NCBI GenBank assembly: GCA_007556525.1
Contig: SWJS01000001.1
Coordinates: 124,001-188,000 of the forward strand
Length of the DNA stretch: 64,000 nucleotides
Direction: 5' to 3'
Origin: Lysobacteraceae bacterium CU05-9
GTDB lineage: Bacteria > Pseudomonadota > Gammaproteobacteria > Xanthomonadales > Xanthomonadaceae
The translations under genes and the position numbers were made by a program. This document shows positions 6,236-14,278 of the stretch, in pieces; the first letter of the stretch is position 1, and the number at the start of each line of letters is the position of its first letter. The notes beneath the pieces were generated by a model, which was not told the origin of the DNA, searched no databases, and worked only from the letters and a program-made list of their open reading frames with translations.

Positions 6236-8122
6236 TTACACCGAGAGTGCTTGCAGCGTCTTGCGAATGCCGGCTTCGTCGATGCCTGCTTCTTCAAGAA
6301 GTTCTTCACGCGACCCATGATGCTGGAACTCATCCGGCAAGCCGAGATGCACAACGCGTGTCCTGATGTTCTCTGCAGAGAGCAACTCAGCAACACCGGA
6401 ACCAGCACCACCTGCAACGACGTTGTCTTCAATCGTCACGAGGATGTCATGCGACTTCGCCAAGTCGACAATCATGTTGCGATCCAACGGCTTCGCGTAA
6501 CGCATGTTCACAACGGTTGCATTGAATTCTTCTGCGACCTTCAATGCCGGCGCCAGTGGCGGACCGAAGACGAGCAGTGCAATCCGCTCACCATCGCGAC
6601 GCTTCTGAGCAACACCGATTGGCAAAGTATTCAATGCCGGACCCAGCGCAACGCCAGGGCCGGTACCGCGCGGATAGCGCACCGCAGCCGGACCTTCGTA
6701 TTGGTAACCGGTGGTCAACATTTCGCGGCATTCGTTCTCGTCGGATGGAACCATCACGACCATGTTCGGCACGCAACGCAAGTAACTCAAATCCAGGTTG
6801 CCCGCATGTGTTGCACCATCCGGACCGACAACGCCTGCGCGGTCAATCGCGAACAAAACGTCGAGGTTCTGGATTGCCACGTCGTGAATCAATTGATCGT
6901 ATGCGCGTTGCAGGAACGTCGAATAGATCGCGACGACGGGTTTCATGCGTTCGCATGCCATACCAGCGGCCAACGTCACCGCGTGCTGCTCAGCAATCGC
7001 AACATCGAAGTAACGCGATGGATATTCCTTGCTAAAGCGAACAAGACCCGAACCTTCGCGCATCGCCGGCGTAATGCCGAGCAACTTCGAATCAGCAGCA
7101 GCCATGTCGCAGATCCATTCGCCGAAAACATCGGTGTAGGTAGGCTTCTTTACAGTACCGGGCTCATACACCATGCCCATCGTTGGATCAAACGGCGACA
7201 CCGCGTGATAACCAATCTGATCGCCTTCCGCGAGCTCGTAACCCTTGCCCTTGGTCGTCATGATGTGCAGCAACTGCGGACCCTTGCGGTCCTTCAGCAA
7301 ACGCAACGCCTTCAACAACGCAGGCAGGTCATTGCCGTCAATCGGTCCGGTGTAATGGAAGCCCATCTGTTCGAAGATGGTGCTTGGCAAAAACGTCCCT
7401 TTCCACTGTTCTTCCCAGCGCTTGACGACCTTCGCCGGTCCCGCATGTTTGTCACCGAGCAAGTGCTTGGCGCCGTCGCGGATTTTGTTCAAAGTCGTCG
7501 AGCTGGTGAGCTTGCCGAGCATCTGCGTAATGCCGCCGACGTTCTCGGAGATCGACATCTGGTTATCGTTGAGGATGACAATCATGTTCGGCTCTTCGCG
7601 TTCAGGATCATCGCTCAAGCCACCGCCGTGTGCGAGTGCTTCAAACGCCATGCCGCCCGTCAATGCACCGTCACCGATGATCGCAACGACCTTGCGTGGA
7701 TCCTTCTGCGCTTGCAATGCAATCGCCATGCCCAACGCGGCAGAGATCGACGTTGAGGAGTGACCGACACCGAACGTGTCGTACTCCGATTCTTCTCGCT
7801 TCGGGAACGGCGCAACGCCGCCCTTCTGCTTGACCGTCGCAATCGTGTCGCGGCGACCCGTCAAAATCTTATGCGGATATGTCTGATGTCCGACGTCCCA
7901 AACGAGACGGTCATTGGGTGTATCAAACAACCAATGCAATGCAACGGTGAGTTCGATGACACCGAGTCCAGCGCCAAAATGTCCGCCCACCTTCGCCACT
8001 TCCTGGATCAGGTAAGCGCGCAACTCCTTCGCGATCGCATCAAGTTCCTCTTCGGGAAACTTGCGGAGATCTTCAGGCGTTTGAATCTGTGAAAGGTGGG
8101 GGTAAAGCGTGGAATCAATCAT
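6236..8122 (-). CDS. dxs: 1-deoxy-D-xylulose-5-phosphate synthase
   Basis: A 628-residue thiamine-diphosphate enzyme that condenses pyruvate with glyceraldehyde 3-phosphate, the first step of the MEP isoprenoid pathway. [17 protein letters not shown] and [17 protein letters not shown] lie in the first 90 residues. The ThDP/Mg motif [14 protein letters not shown] (about 150) continues to the Asn of [12 protein letters not shown]. The catalytic Glu is in [16 protein letters not shown], and the pyrimidine domain has [15 protein letters not shown]. The start at 8122 matches the family N-terminus ([10 protein letters not shown]); a longer frame to 8182 is unlikely. It is divergent from the CBU_0592-like gene and lacks the ispA/xseB neighbours often seen. 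Confidence 0.97.
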   Translation of the reverse strand: MIDSTLYPHLSQIQTPEDLRKFPEEELDAIAKELRAYLIQEVAKVGGHFGAGLGVIELTVALHWLFDTPNDRLVWDVGHQTYPHKILTGRRDTIATVKQKGGVAPFPKREESEYDTFGVGHSSTSISAALGMAIALQAQKDPRKVVAIIGDGALTGGMAFEALAHGGGLSDDPEREEPNMIVILNDNQMSISENVGGITQMLGKLTSSTTLNKIRDGAKHLLGDKHAGPAKVVKRWEEQWKGTFLPSTIFEQMGFHYTGPIDGNDLPALLKALRLLKDRKGPQLLHIMTTKGKGYELAEGDQIGYHAVSPFDPTMGMVYEPGTVKKPTYTDVFGEWICDMAAADSKLLGITPAMREGSGLVRFSKEYPSRYFDVAIAEQHAVTLAAGMACERMKPVVAIYSTFLQRAYDQLIHDVAIQNLDVLFAIDRAGVVGPDGATHAGNLDLSYLRCVPNMVVMVPSDENECREMLTTGYQYEGPAAVRYPRGTGPGVALGPALNTLPIGVAQKRRDGERIALLVFGPPLAPALKVAEEFNATVVNMRYAKPLDRNMIVDLAKSHDILVTIEDNVVAGGAGSGVAELLSAENIRTRVVHLGLPDEFQHHGSREELLEEAGIDEAGIRKTLQALSV

Positions 8123-8197
8123 TTCGGTAAATTTTGGACAATCCTCCCATTTTCGCCTTGTTTGCACGACCTTACAAGCCATTCAACGAGAGCCAGA

Positions 8198-8215
8198 GTA
8201 TTTGTTCACAAATAC
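8198..8215. repeat. 18-bp inverted repeat in the dxs / membrane-protein divergent region
   Basis: GTATTTG (8198-8204), TTCA, CAAATAC (8209-8215): a perfect 7-bp dyad with a 4-nt centre. It lies 76 nt upstream of the dxs start and 20 nt upstream of the opposite gene. This is a plausible operator or small RNA hairpin; nothing more can be assigned. Confidence 0.45.
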
Positions 8216-8234
8216 ACAGTTCTTGGGCGACGGG

Positions 8235-8501
8235 ATGTCAGATTCATTGGTGGAAATCATCGGCTGGGCCGGCGCGTGCATGATCTTGCTCGCTTACTTC
8301 CTGGTCTCAACTGGCCGTGCGAAAAGCGATTCGAAACTTTACCAATGGCTCAACGTCTTCGGTGCGATTGGTTTCGTCATCAATGGTCTGAGCAATAAAG
8401 CGTATCCCGTCGCCGGTTTGAATGTCGTGTGGTGCCTCATCGGCATTGTTACGCTGGTCAAAATCCATTCCGGCCGCATGAAGAAGTCCGATCGCGAATG
8501 A
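8235..8501 (+). CDS. Small membrane protein, CBU_0592-like family
   Basis: An 88-residue protein with three hydrophobic segments, about residues 5-23 (IIGWAGACMILLAYFLV), 36-53 (LNVFGAIGFVINGLSN) and 56-75 (YPVAGLNVVWCLIGIVTLV). The GWAGACMILLAY...LYQWLNVFGA...N...W pattern resembles the CBU_0592-like bacterial membrane domain, whose function is unknown. The ATG at 8235 is chosen because the longer frame from 8109 would extend through the dxs promoter region. The TGA overlaps the next ATG (8498-8501), so it is coupled to the LtrA-like gene. Confidence 0.6.
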   Translation: MSDSLVEIIGWAGACMILLAYFLVSTGRAKSDSKLYQWLNVFGAIGFVINGLSNKAYPVAGLNVVWCLIGIVTLVKIHSGRMKKSDRE

Positions 8502-9745
8502 ATGTCCCATCCATCTCATTGACGCGCCGTCCACGCGGTCGCGATATCCACGAAGAAAATCGTGTCTCAACTCCGTTGGAGTTGCTGTTCGATTTGACCT
8601 TCGTCGTGGCGATTGCATCCGCTGCGTCGTTGTTGCATCACGGTGCGATGGAAGGTCATCTCGCGCAAACGTCGATCGGATTCGTGATGGCGTTTTTCGC
8701 GATTTGGTGGGCGTGGATGAACTACATGTGGTTCGCATCCGCCTACGACGATGACAGCGCCGTCTTTCGTATCCTCACCATGTTGCAGATGTTCGGCGTA
8801 CTGATCTTTGCAACGGGTGTGCCGGGAATTTTCAAAGGTGACTTCCGCGCCGGCGTAACGGGCTATGCGGTGATGCGTGTTGCGTTGGCGATTCAATGGT
8901 ATCTCGCCGCGCAGGGTGATCCGCGTTGCCGCACAACCTGCATGCGCTACTTCTACGGCATCATTTTCGTGCAGGCGCTGTGGATTGCGCGGTGGTGGTT
9001 TTTTGATAAAGGATATGTGCCATCCGGTTGGGGCATTCCGGTGTTCATCGCATTGGCGGCGGCGGATTTGTCGGTACCTGTGTTTGCAGCACGCGGCGAA
9101 CAAACACCCTGGCACGGCCACCACATCGCCGAACGATATTCGCTGTTGTTGATCATCACGTTAGGTGAGTGCGTCCTCGGTGCAACGAATTCGGTGGCGT
9201 CCATGTGGCAAGCGCACGGCTGGAGTCTTGATCTCGCGTTAGTGGGATTGGGCAGTACGTTGCTGGTGTTTTGTCTGTGGTGGATGTACTTCCTGATGTC
9301 GTCCGGTGACTCGCTGCATCATCATCGCGAGCGTGCTTTCGGTTGGGGCTACTCGCATTTCTTTGTGTTCGTATCTGCAGCGGCAATTGGCGGAAGCCTT
9401 GAAGTGGTTGCCGATGTTTTGCGCCACGCGAAAGACAATGCGGTTGCAACGGAAGCTGTGGTCTCGAAGGCATCTCCGTTGTTTGCAATCAGCATGTTGG
9501 CCGGTGCAGTGATTTTGTTTCAGTTGTCGCTGTGGTTTGTTTTCATCTACGTCACGCGTCTCGGGATAAATCATTTGTTGATTACGTTGCTGTGCGCGGC
9601 GTTGGTTTTGCTCGCACCCATCGCGGTTTATTTCGGTTTGGATTTGCCGTGGGCGATGTTGCTTTTGTGCGTCGGCCCCATCGTCGCCATCGTCTTCCAC
9701 GAGCATGAGCGTAGACATTGCCTGAACACGCCTGCGGTAGCCTAG
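8498..9745 (+). CDS. Low temperature requirement protein A (LtrA) family membrane protein
   Basis: A 415-residue integral membrane protein with about ten hydrophobic helices. The N-terminal signature is RVSTPLELLFDLTFVVAIA (about residues 22-40), followed by FFAIWWAWMNYMWFAS, both hallmarks of LtrA. YSLLLIITLGECVLG near 220-234 is the second conserved block. LtrA was named from a cold-sensitive Listeria mutant; its biochemical function is unknown. Translation is coupled to the small upstream membrane protein through a 4-nt ATGA overlap. The next gene starts 24 nt after its stop with a separate ribosome site. Confidence 0.88.
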   Translation: MNVPSISLTRRPRGRDIHEENRVSTPLELLFDLTFVVAIASAASLLHHGAMEGHLAQTSIGFVMAFFAIWWAWMNYMWFASAYDDDSAVFRILTMLQMFGVLIFATGVPGIFKGDFRAGVTGYAVMRVALAIQWYLAAQGDPRCRTTCMRYFYGIIFVQALWIARWWFFDKGYVPSGWGIPVFIALAAADLSVPVFAARGEQTPWHGHHIAERYSLLLIITLGECVLGATNSVASMWQAHGWSLDLALVGLGSTLLVFCLWWMYFLMSSGDSLHHHRERAFGWGYSHFFVFVSAAAIGGSLEVVADVLRHAKDNAVATEAVVSKASPLFAISMLAGAVILFQLSLWFVFIYVTRLGINHLLITLLCAALVLLAPIAVYFGLDLPWAMLLLCVGPIVAIVFHEHERRHCLNTPAVA

Positions 9746-9769
9746 TTCAAATATTTGGGAGAACTATTA

Positions 9770-10327
9770 ATGTCTGACACACAAAAAATCGGCTTCATCA
9801 TCGGCAGCCTCCGCAAAGGTTCGTACAACCGCATGGTCGCGAAAGCATTGATGGAACGCGCTACGAAAAACTTCGAATGCACCATCATCGAAATCGGTGA
9901 TCTTCCGTTGTACAACGAAGATCTCGACACCGACACGCCGCCAGAGGCTTGGACGAAATTCCGCAAGGAAGTGAAGGGCATGGACGGTATCGTTTTCGTC
10001 ACGCCCGAATACAACCGCGGTACCACTGCCGCGATCAAGAACGCGATCGACGTCGGCTCGCGTCCCTACGGCAAATCCGTTTGGGCCTCCAAACCTGCCG
10101 CAGTCGTCTCCGCATCGATGAGCGCCATGGGCGGCTTCGGCGCGAACCACCAGCTGCGCCAATCGCTCGTCTTTCTCGACATGCCGGTCATGCAGCAACC
10201 AGAAGCCTACATCGGCAAAGCACAGGATCTGTTCGACAAGGACGGCAAGCTCACGAACGAAGACACCGGGAAGTTCTTCGACAAGATCATGGATACGTAC
10301 TCGAACTGGGTAAAGAAACTGACCTAA
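9770..10327 (+). CDS. NAD(P)H-dependent FMN reductase (flavodoxin-like fold)
   Basis: A 185-residue flavoprotein. GSLRKGSYN (about residues 12-20) is the FMN phosphate loop, and TPEYNRGTTAAIKNAIDVGSR (about 88-108) is the family signature that contacts the isoalloxazine ring. GGFGANHQLRQSLVFL follows near 125-140. Members reduce flavins, quinones or azo and chromate substrates in the cytoplasm. I chose the ATG at 9770, with GGGAGAA upstream, over an in-frame ATG at 9755. It is convergent with the HNH gene, and an inverted repeat fills the gap between them. Confidence 0.9.
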   Translation: MSDTQKIGFIIGSLRKGSYNRMVAKALMERATKNFECTIIEIGDLPLYNEDLDTDTPPEAWTKFRKEVKGMDGIVFVTPEYNRGTTAAIKNAIDVGSRPYGKSVWASKPAAVVSASMSAMGGFGANHQLRQSLVFLDMPVMQQPEAYIGKAQDLFDKDGKLTNEDTGKFFDKIMDTYSNWVKKLT

Positions 10328-10332
10328 CGGTG

Positions 10333-10380
10333 AGGTAAGGGCTTGCGGGTAAGAGCTACGAAAGCTTTTATCCCTTACCT
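10333..10380. repeat. Imperfect inverted repeat with unequal arms at a convergent gene end
   Basis: The left arm is AGGTAAGGG (10333-10341) then, after a 7-nt insert, GTAAGAGC. The right arm reads, on the other strand, AGGTAAGGG directly followed by ATAAAAGC (10364-10380). The arms therefore match on both sides of one extra 7-nt unit in the left arm. It starts 5 nt after the FMN reductase stop. Two similar elements are at 39575-39674 and 55234-55337. Confidence 0.55.
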
Positions 10381-10381
10381 A

Positions 10382-10413
10382 GCAAGAATGTCGCGCTAAG
10401 CGCGCATTCTTGC
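10382..10413. terminator. Long hairpin at the 3' end of the HNH gene
   Basis: GCAAGAATG (10382-10390) pairs with CATTCTTGC (10405-10413), and CGCGC/GCGCG continues the stem inside with one bulged T. About 14 pairs close on a TAA loop. The HNH stop codon (10396-10398) lies in the loop. No T-run follows on either strand, so it may be an mRNA-stabilising or factor-assisted end rather than a classic terminator. Confidence 0.5.
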
Positions 10414-11094
10414 ATTCTTCGGCAACTGCGCCTTCAGAAACGCCATCTGATCCGCGAGGATGTTGCGATTCGAGAGAATTAAATGTTCCACCCACGACGG
10501 ACGATAAGGTACGGCGAGTAACGGCATGGATGCTTGCTGCGGCGTGCGAGAACCCTTCCGGGAGTTGCAGGCGATGCAGGCGGTGACGACATTTTCCCAG
10601 AGATCCTTACCGCCGCGCGAGACCGGTTGCACGTGATCGCGGGTGAGGTGAGGGCGGGTGTAGGTTGAGCCGCAGTACATGCAGATGTTGGCGTCGCGCG
10701 CGAACAACGCGGTGTTCGTGAGCGTTGGAGTTGGATCCCAGGACTTCGAGCGGACGTGTCCACGCGAGGCGATGATCGGATGCAACTCGAGTAAGGTTTG
10801 CTCGCCGCTGAAACGGTCGGTGCCGCCGCGCAACTCGATGCAGGGATCACCGAGAGTCCAGACGACGGCATCGCGGGAGTAGAGACAAGCGGCTTCCTGC
10901 CACGAGATCCAGTTGAGCACGCGGCCATGCGCATCGAGCGAAAGCAGTCGCACGGCACGGTGATGATCGGAGGGATGGATGGGACCGTCAAATTCCGGGG
11001 TGGCTATGCCAGAGCCCGGGTCTAGCAGGTCAGGTGAGGCCCCTGCCAGAGTTCCGGATTGGACGAGGCGTAAGATCGCACTGTCGGTCTCCAT
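10396..11094 (-). CDS. HNH endonuclease
   Basis: A 232-residue protein with a His-Me (HNH) nuclease domain in the second half. CMYC (Cys138, Cys141) and CIAC (Cys173, Cys176) form the structural zinc site. LTRDHVQPVSRGG holds the HNH histidine (His154), and DLWENVVTAC holds the Asn (Asn168). The N-terminal 120 residues include a strand-rich part with WISWQEAACLYSRDAVVW and no other domain I recognise. This layout is a common solitary chromosomal HNH protein, related in fold to restriction, McrA and group II intron nucleases. No methylase is nearby. The start codon is 8 nt from a TGCTATATT -10 element, so the mRNA is probably leaderless. Confidence 0.85.
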   Translation of the reverse strand: METDSAILRLVQSGTLAGASPDLLDPGSGIATPEFDGPIHPSDHHRAVRLLSLDAHGRVLNWISWQEAACLYSRDAVVWTLGDPCIELRGGTDRFSGEQTLLELHPIIASRGHVRSKSWDPTPTLTNTALFARDANICMYCGSTYTRPHLTRDHVQPVSRGGKDLWENVVTACIACNSRKGSRTPQQASMPLLAVPYRPSWVEHLILSNRNILADQMAFLKAQLPKNARMRA

Positions 11095-11102
11095 CGAAAA
11101 TC

Positions 11103-11111
11103 AATATAGCA
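11103..11111 (-). promoter_or_regulatory. Extended -10 promoter element of the HNH gene (leaderless type)
   Basis: On the minus strand, TG-C-TATATT spans 11111 to 11103, and the ATG begins at 11094 after only 8 nt. The predicted transcription start falls at or within 1-2 nt of the ATG, leaving no room for a Shine-Dalgarno sequence. A -35 box is not clear, which is compatible with an extended -10 promoter. Confidence 0.45.
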
Positions 11112-11161
11112 CGCCTTTTATGACGGAATGTTGACGGACGATGGAGATTTCCCAAAAAAAT

Positions 11162-12949
11162 TTACGCGTCGAACCTCTCGTCCGGCATTTGCATCAGCAC
11201 CCTGGCACCGCTGCGGATGTTTGCGGCATGCGTCAAGGTCCGTGGCAACAGGCGCGCGAAGAAGAACTCCGCCGTCTCACTCTTCGCCTTGCGGAAGTCT
11301 TCGCTGACGTTCGCATCCAACGCGGCACGTGCCGACTTCAGCCAATAATGCGCCAAAACGACGTAACCCGAATACATCAGGTAGTCGAACGATGCCGCGC
11401 CGACTTCATTTGGATCCTTCATCGCGTTGCCTGCAATCTCGCGCGTCAGCACTTCCCATTCGCCGGCGATTTTGGCGAGTTGAGAAGCCAGCGGTGCCAA
11501 TTCCGTCGCCATCGAAGCTTCAATATTCGCCTTGATGTCTTCGCCAAACACCTTCATGCCGGAGCCTTGGAGTTGCAGGATTTTGCGGCCGATCAAGTCC
11601 AGCGCCTGGATGCCGGTCGTGCCTTCGTACATCGTCGTGATGCGGGCGTCGCGCGCCAGTTGCTCGAGGCCATGCTCGGCAATGTAACCGTGACCGCCGA
11701 GACATTGCATCGCGTTATACGTGCACTCGATGCCCCATTCGGTGATGCAGGCTTTCGCAATCGGTGTCAAAAACCCAATCAACGCATCATTCGCCTCGCG
11801 CGCTGATGCATCCGGGTGGTGGTTCGATCCATCCGCGGCAAGGCCCGCAGCATACGCCAAAACGCGCGAACCTTCGACCAACGCCTTGTTCGTCAACAGC
11901 ATGCGGCGCACATCCGGATGCACGATGATCGGATCGGCTGGTTTGTCCGGGAATGCAGGGCCAGTTGCCGCGCGCATCTGCAAACGCTCACGCGAATAAC
12001 GCAATGCATTTTGCGTTGCGCGATCACTCAACCCGAGACCTTGAATGCCGACGCCAAGACGCGCCGAGTTCATCATCGTAAACATCGCCATCAAACCGCG
12101 GTTCGCAGAGCCAACGAGATAACCTTTCGCGTTATCAAAATTCATGACGCACGTGGCGGAGCCGTGGATACCCATTTTGTGCTCGATGGATCCACACGTC
12201 ACGGCATTGCGATCGCCGATCGAACCATCTTCGGACACGTTGAACTTCGGCACGATAAACAACGAGATGCCCTTCGAACCTTCCGGTGCATCCGGCAGTT
12301 TCGCGAGCACCAAGTGAATGATGTTGTCGGTCAATCCGTGCTCACCGGCGGTGATGAAAATCTTCGTGCCCGTAATCGAATAAGTGCCGTCATCGTTGGG
12401 CACCGCTTTCGTTTTGATCAAGCCCAAATCGGTGCCGCACTGCGGTTCCGTCAAACACATCGTGCCAGTCCAGGAACCGTCGATGAGGTGGGGTAGGACG
12501 ATAGTTTTTTGCCAATCATCACCGTGATGCAGCAACGCATGCATGGCGCCATGCGACAGCAGCGGGAAATTGCCCCACGCCAAGTTGGACGCGTTGATCA
12601 TGTCCTTGACCGCGCAACCGACCGACTCAGGAATGCCTTGACCACCGAGCTCCGGCGGCGAGACCAAACTCGGCCAACCGGCTTCCACGTATTGCTTATA
12701 AGCCTTGTCAAAACCCGTCGGCGTCTGCACATCATGCGTCACCGGATCGTGCTTGCAACCTTCGCGATCACCGACGGCATTCAATGGCGCAAGGACAGTC
12801 TCACAAAACCGCGCAGACTCCTCCAGCACCGCATCCACCAGCTCGCGATTCACATCCGCAAAGCCCATGTCGGCAAATGCTTTCTCACTTTGCAACACGT
12901 CGAACAGAACGAATTGCATATCCTTCAGGGGCGCCTTATACGTGCTCAT
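11162..12949 (-). CDS. Acyl-CoA dehydrogenase (DmdC-like, long form)
   Basis: A 595-residue flavoenzyme oxidising acyl-CoA to enoyl-CoA, electrons going to ETF. An N-terminal helical domain (about 35-160) is followed by the FAD/substrate middle domain with CLTEPQCGTDLGLIKTKA (about 165-182) and YSITGTKIFITAGEHG. The C-terminal helical domain has the MYEGTTGIQALDLIGRKIL signature, and an extra C-terminal extension (about 470-595) marks the long family that includes 3-methylmercaptopropionyl-CoA dehydrogenase DmdC and fatty-acid members. No DMSP genes are nearby, so fatty-acid oxidation is the more likely use. The next gene is the LEA-2 lipoprotein 76 nt upstream on the same strand. Confidence 0.9.
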   Translation of the reverse strand: MSTYKAPLKDMQFVLFDVLQSEKAFADMGFADVNRELVDAVLEESARFCETVLAPLNAVGDREGCKHDPVTHDVQTPTGFDKAYKQYVEAGWPSLVSPPELGGQGIPESVGCAVKDMINASNLAWGNFPLLSHGAMHALLHHGDDWQKTIVLPHLIDGSWTGTMCLTEPQCGTDLGLIKTKAVPNDDGTYSITGTKIFITAGEHGLTDNIIHLVLAKLPDAPEGSKGISLFIVPKFNVSEDGSIGDRNAVTCGSIEHKMGIHGSATCVMNFDNAKGYLVGSANRGLMAMFTMMNSARLGVGIQGLGLSDRATQNALRYSRERLQMRAATGPAFPDKPADPIIVHPDVRRMLLTNKALVEGSRVLAYAAGLAADGSNHHPDASAREANDALIGFLTPIAKACITEWGIECTYNAMQCLGGHGYIAEHGLEQLARDARITTMYEGTTGIQALDLIGRKILQLQGSGMKVFGEDIKANIEASMATELAPLASQLAKIAGEWEVLTREIAGNAMKDPNEVGAASFDYLMYSGYVVLAHYWLKSARAALDANVSEDFRKAKSETAEFFFARLLPRTLTHAANIRSGARVLMQMPDERFDA

Positions 12950-13025
12950 AAACCGTCATTTTCCTCGCGAAAAAATCAAACCATTCCCCTAAGTATGGCA
13001 CGAAATTCACGCGGTTCTGTGACGT

Positions 13026-13511
13026 CTAGCGGAGTACTCCTGGCAGTCCAGGTGCCGGCGACAATGAGCTCGCGCCGTTGAACTTGAAGGTCTGTCTGCT
13101 GCGCTTCTCCGGCACCGCAACAACAGTTCCGGTCAGACGGTAATTCAATGTTGTCTTGCGTGCTAATGCATCGGCGACTGCGGCTTTGCCGACGATGTTG
13201 GGTTCGACATTGATTTTGATGATGTCCGGCGATTCCGGTCCAACCGTCATCGCAATCGCTTGATTCACTGTTGCAGCATCCTGTCCATCAATCGTCATCT
13301 TCAAATTGACGGAATCAAATTGCATTGGAATGGAGCTGTAATTCTGGATGCGCAAATCCACGCTCCAACTGCCACTTGGCAAAACTTGAATCTGCTGAAA
13401 ACTCACCGCCGGATCCGAAACACGCCGCACCGGCCCCGTCGCACACGCTGTTGCCAACGTGGCCGCGGCGATCGCTCCGATCAACAAGTGTTTAGATAGT
13501 TTCAGTTGCAC
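13026..13511 (-). CDS. LEA type 2 family lipoprotein
   Basis: A 161-residue protein with a lipoprotein-like signal (LATAC, Cys23). One immunoglobulin-like LEA_2 / water-stress domain follows: WSVDLRIQNYSSIPMQFDSVNLKMTIDG (about residues 49-76) contains the typical N-x-(N/S)-x-P-(L/M)-x-(F/V) turn. The later strands MTVGPESPDIIKINVEP and LNYRLTGTVVAV complete the sandwich. Bacterial members are periplasmic or outer-membrane-anchored proteins of unknown function. Start is a GTG at 13509-13511 with GGAG upstream. The gene is divergent from the nuclease gene at 13556, only 44 nt away, and the same A/T element may serve both. Confidence 0.8.
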   Translation of the reverse strand: MQLKLSKHLLIGAIAAATLATACATGPVRRVSDPAVSFQQIQVLPSGSWSVDLRIQNYSSIPMQFDSVNLKMTIDGQDAATVNQAIAMTVGPESPDIIKINVEPNIVGKAAVADALARKTTLNYRLTGTVVAVPEKRSRQTFKFNGASSLSPAPGLPGVLR

Positions 13512-13537
13512 AGACTCACTCCTCTAACTCGTACTCT

Positions 13538-13546
13538 AACTATAAT
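13538..13546. promoter_or_regulatory. Shared, near-symmetric -10 element between LEA-2 and RecB-like nuclease genes
   Basis: The plus strand reads TATAAT (13541-13546), 9 nt before the nuclease ATG at 13556. The minus strand reads TATAGT over 13538-13543, about 26 nt before the LEA-2 GTG. The rightward transcript would be almost leaderless and the leftward one would carry a normal GGAG leader. No convincing -35 box is visible for the rightward promoter. Confidence 0.4.
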
Positions 13547-13555
13547 GGTTTCGTT

Positions 13556-14272
13556 ATGAACCATAGTTTATTCAGCGCCAGCGCATCCGAACGTTGGATC
13601 GCATGCCCGGGCGCCGTGCAGTTGTGCAAGGATATTCCCGAACGCCGCTCGGCCGCCGCCGATGAAGGCAGTGCACTGCACACCGCCGCCGAACATTGTT
13701 TGCGGCACGACGAAAATCCTCGCGAAGGCACGGTGTTCGATGGCATGACGTTGACGTTGGAGCATGTCGACTTGGTGCAGGTGTATCTCGACTACGCCCG
13801 CAAATTCAACGGCTCACGTTTGATCGAGCAAAAAATCAACTACGCCACACCTCTCGGCCTCTCGCACCATCTCGCTTTCGGTACGTGCGATCTCGTGTTG
13901 CTCGACGGCACACATATGCACGTCATCGATGCGAAGTTTGGACGAGGACCTGTCAGTGCTTTCCAAAACAAACAGATGACTCTGTACGCCGCCGGCTTTG
14001 CTCATGCCATGCAGCACGTTGGCCGTGTCATCCAGACGATTGATCTGCATATCGTGCAACCACGTGTCACTCGCGAACCCAAACTGTTTTCAATCAATCG
14101 TGATCAGTTGCATCATTCGGTTAGCAAGATCCGCGAGCGCGCATTGATCGCGCATGATGCCATGCTCACCATAAACGAACTCCACCCGAATGAGTGGAGT
14201 TCAAAGTACCTGAGACGAGGCGACAAACAGTGTCGCTTTTGTCCGGCACGAGGCATTTGCCCCGCTTGGTGA
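13556..14272 (+). CDS. DUF2800-like RecB/Cas4-type exonuclease domain protein with predicted Fe-S cluster
   Basis: A 238-residue PD-(D/E)XK nuclease. All core motifs are visible: G-x3-H (His42), FGTCDLVL (Asp112), VIDAKFG (Asp125-x-Lys127) and NKQMTLYAAG (Gln140, Tyr144). One N-terminal cysteine (IACPG, Cys17) and a C-terminal C-x2-C-x5-C (Cys226, 229, 235) match the 4Fe-4S clamp of Cas4, AddB and phage DUF2800 nucleases. Phage relatives sit with a recombinase or DNA polymerase; here the neighbours are a lipoprotein and secreted proteins, with no phage or CRISPR genes. The protein ends right after the last cysteine, shorter than the usual phage forms. It is predicted to be translated from a leaderless mRNA. 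Confidence 0.78.
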   Translation: MNHSLFSASASERWIACPGAVQLCKDIPERRSAAADEGSALHTAAEHCLRHDENPREGTVFDGMTLTLEHVDLVQVYLDYARKFNGSRLIEQKINYATPLGLSHHLAFGTCDLVLLDGTHMHVIDAKFGRGPVSAFQNKQMTLYAAGFAHAMQHVGRVIQTIDLHIVQPRVTREPKLFSINRDQLHHSVSKIRERALIAHDAMLTINELHPNEWSSKYLRRGDKQCRFCPARGICPAW

Positions 14273-14278
14273 AGAGGC

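Noticed and set aside
6251-7756. 501-codon plus-strand frame opposite dxs
   Set aside because: Complementary to a fully convincing dxs gene; Cys/His/Arg-rich sequence without domains.
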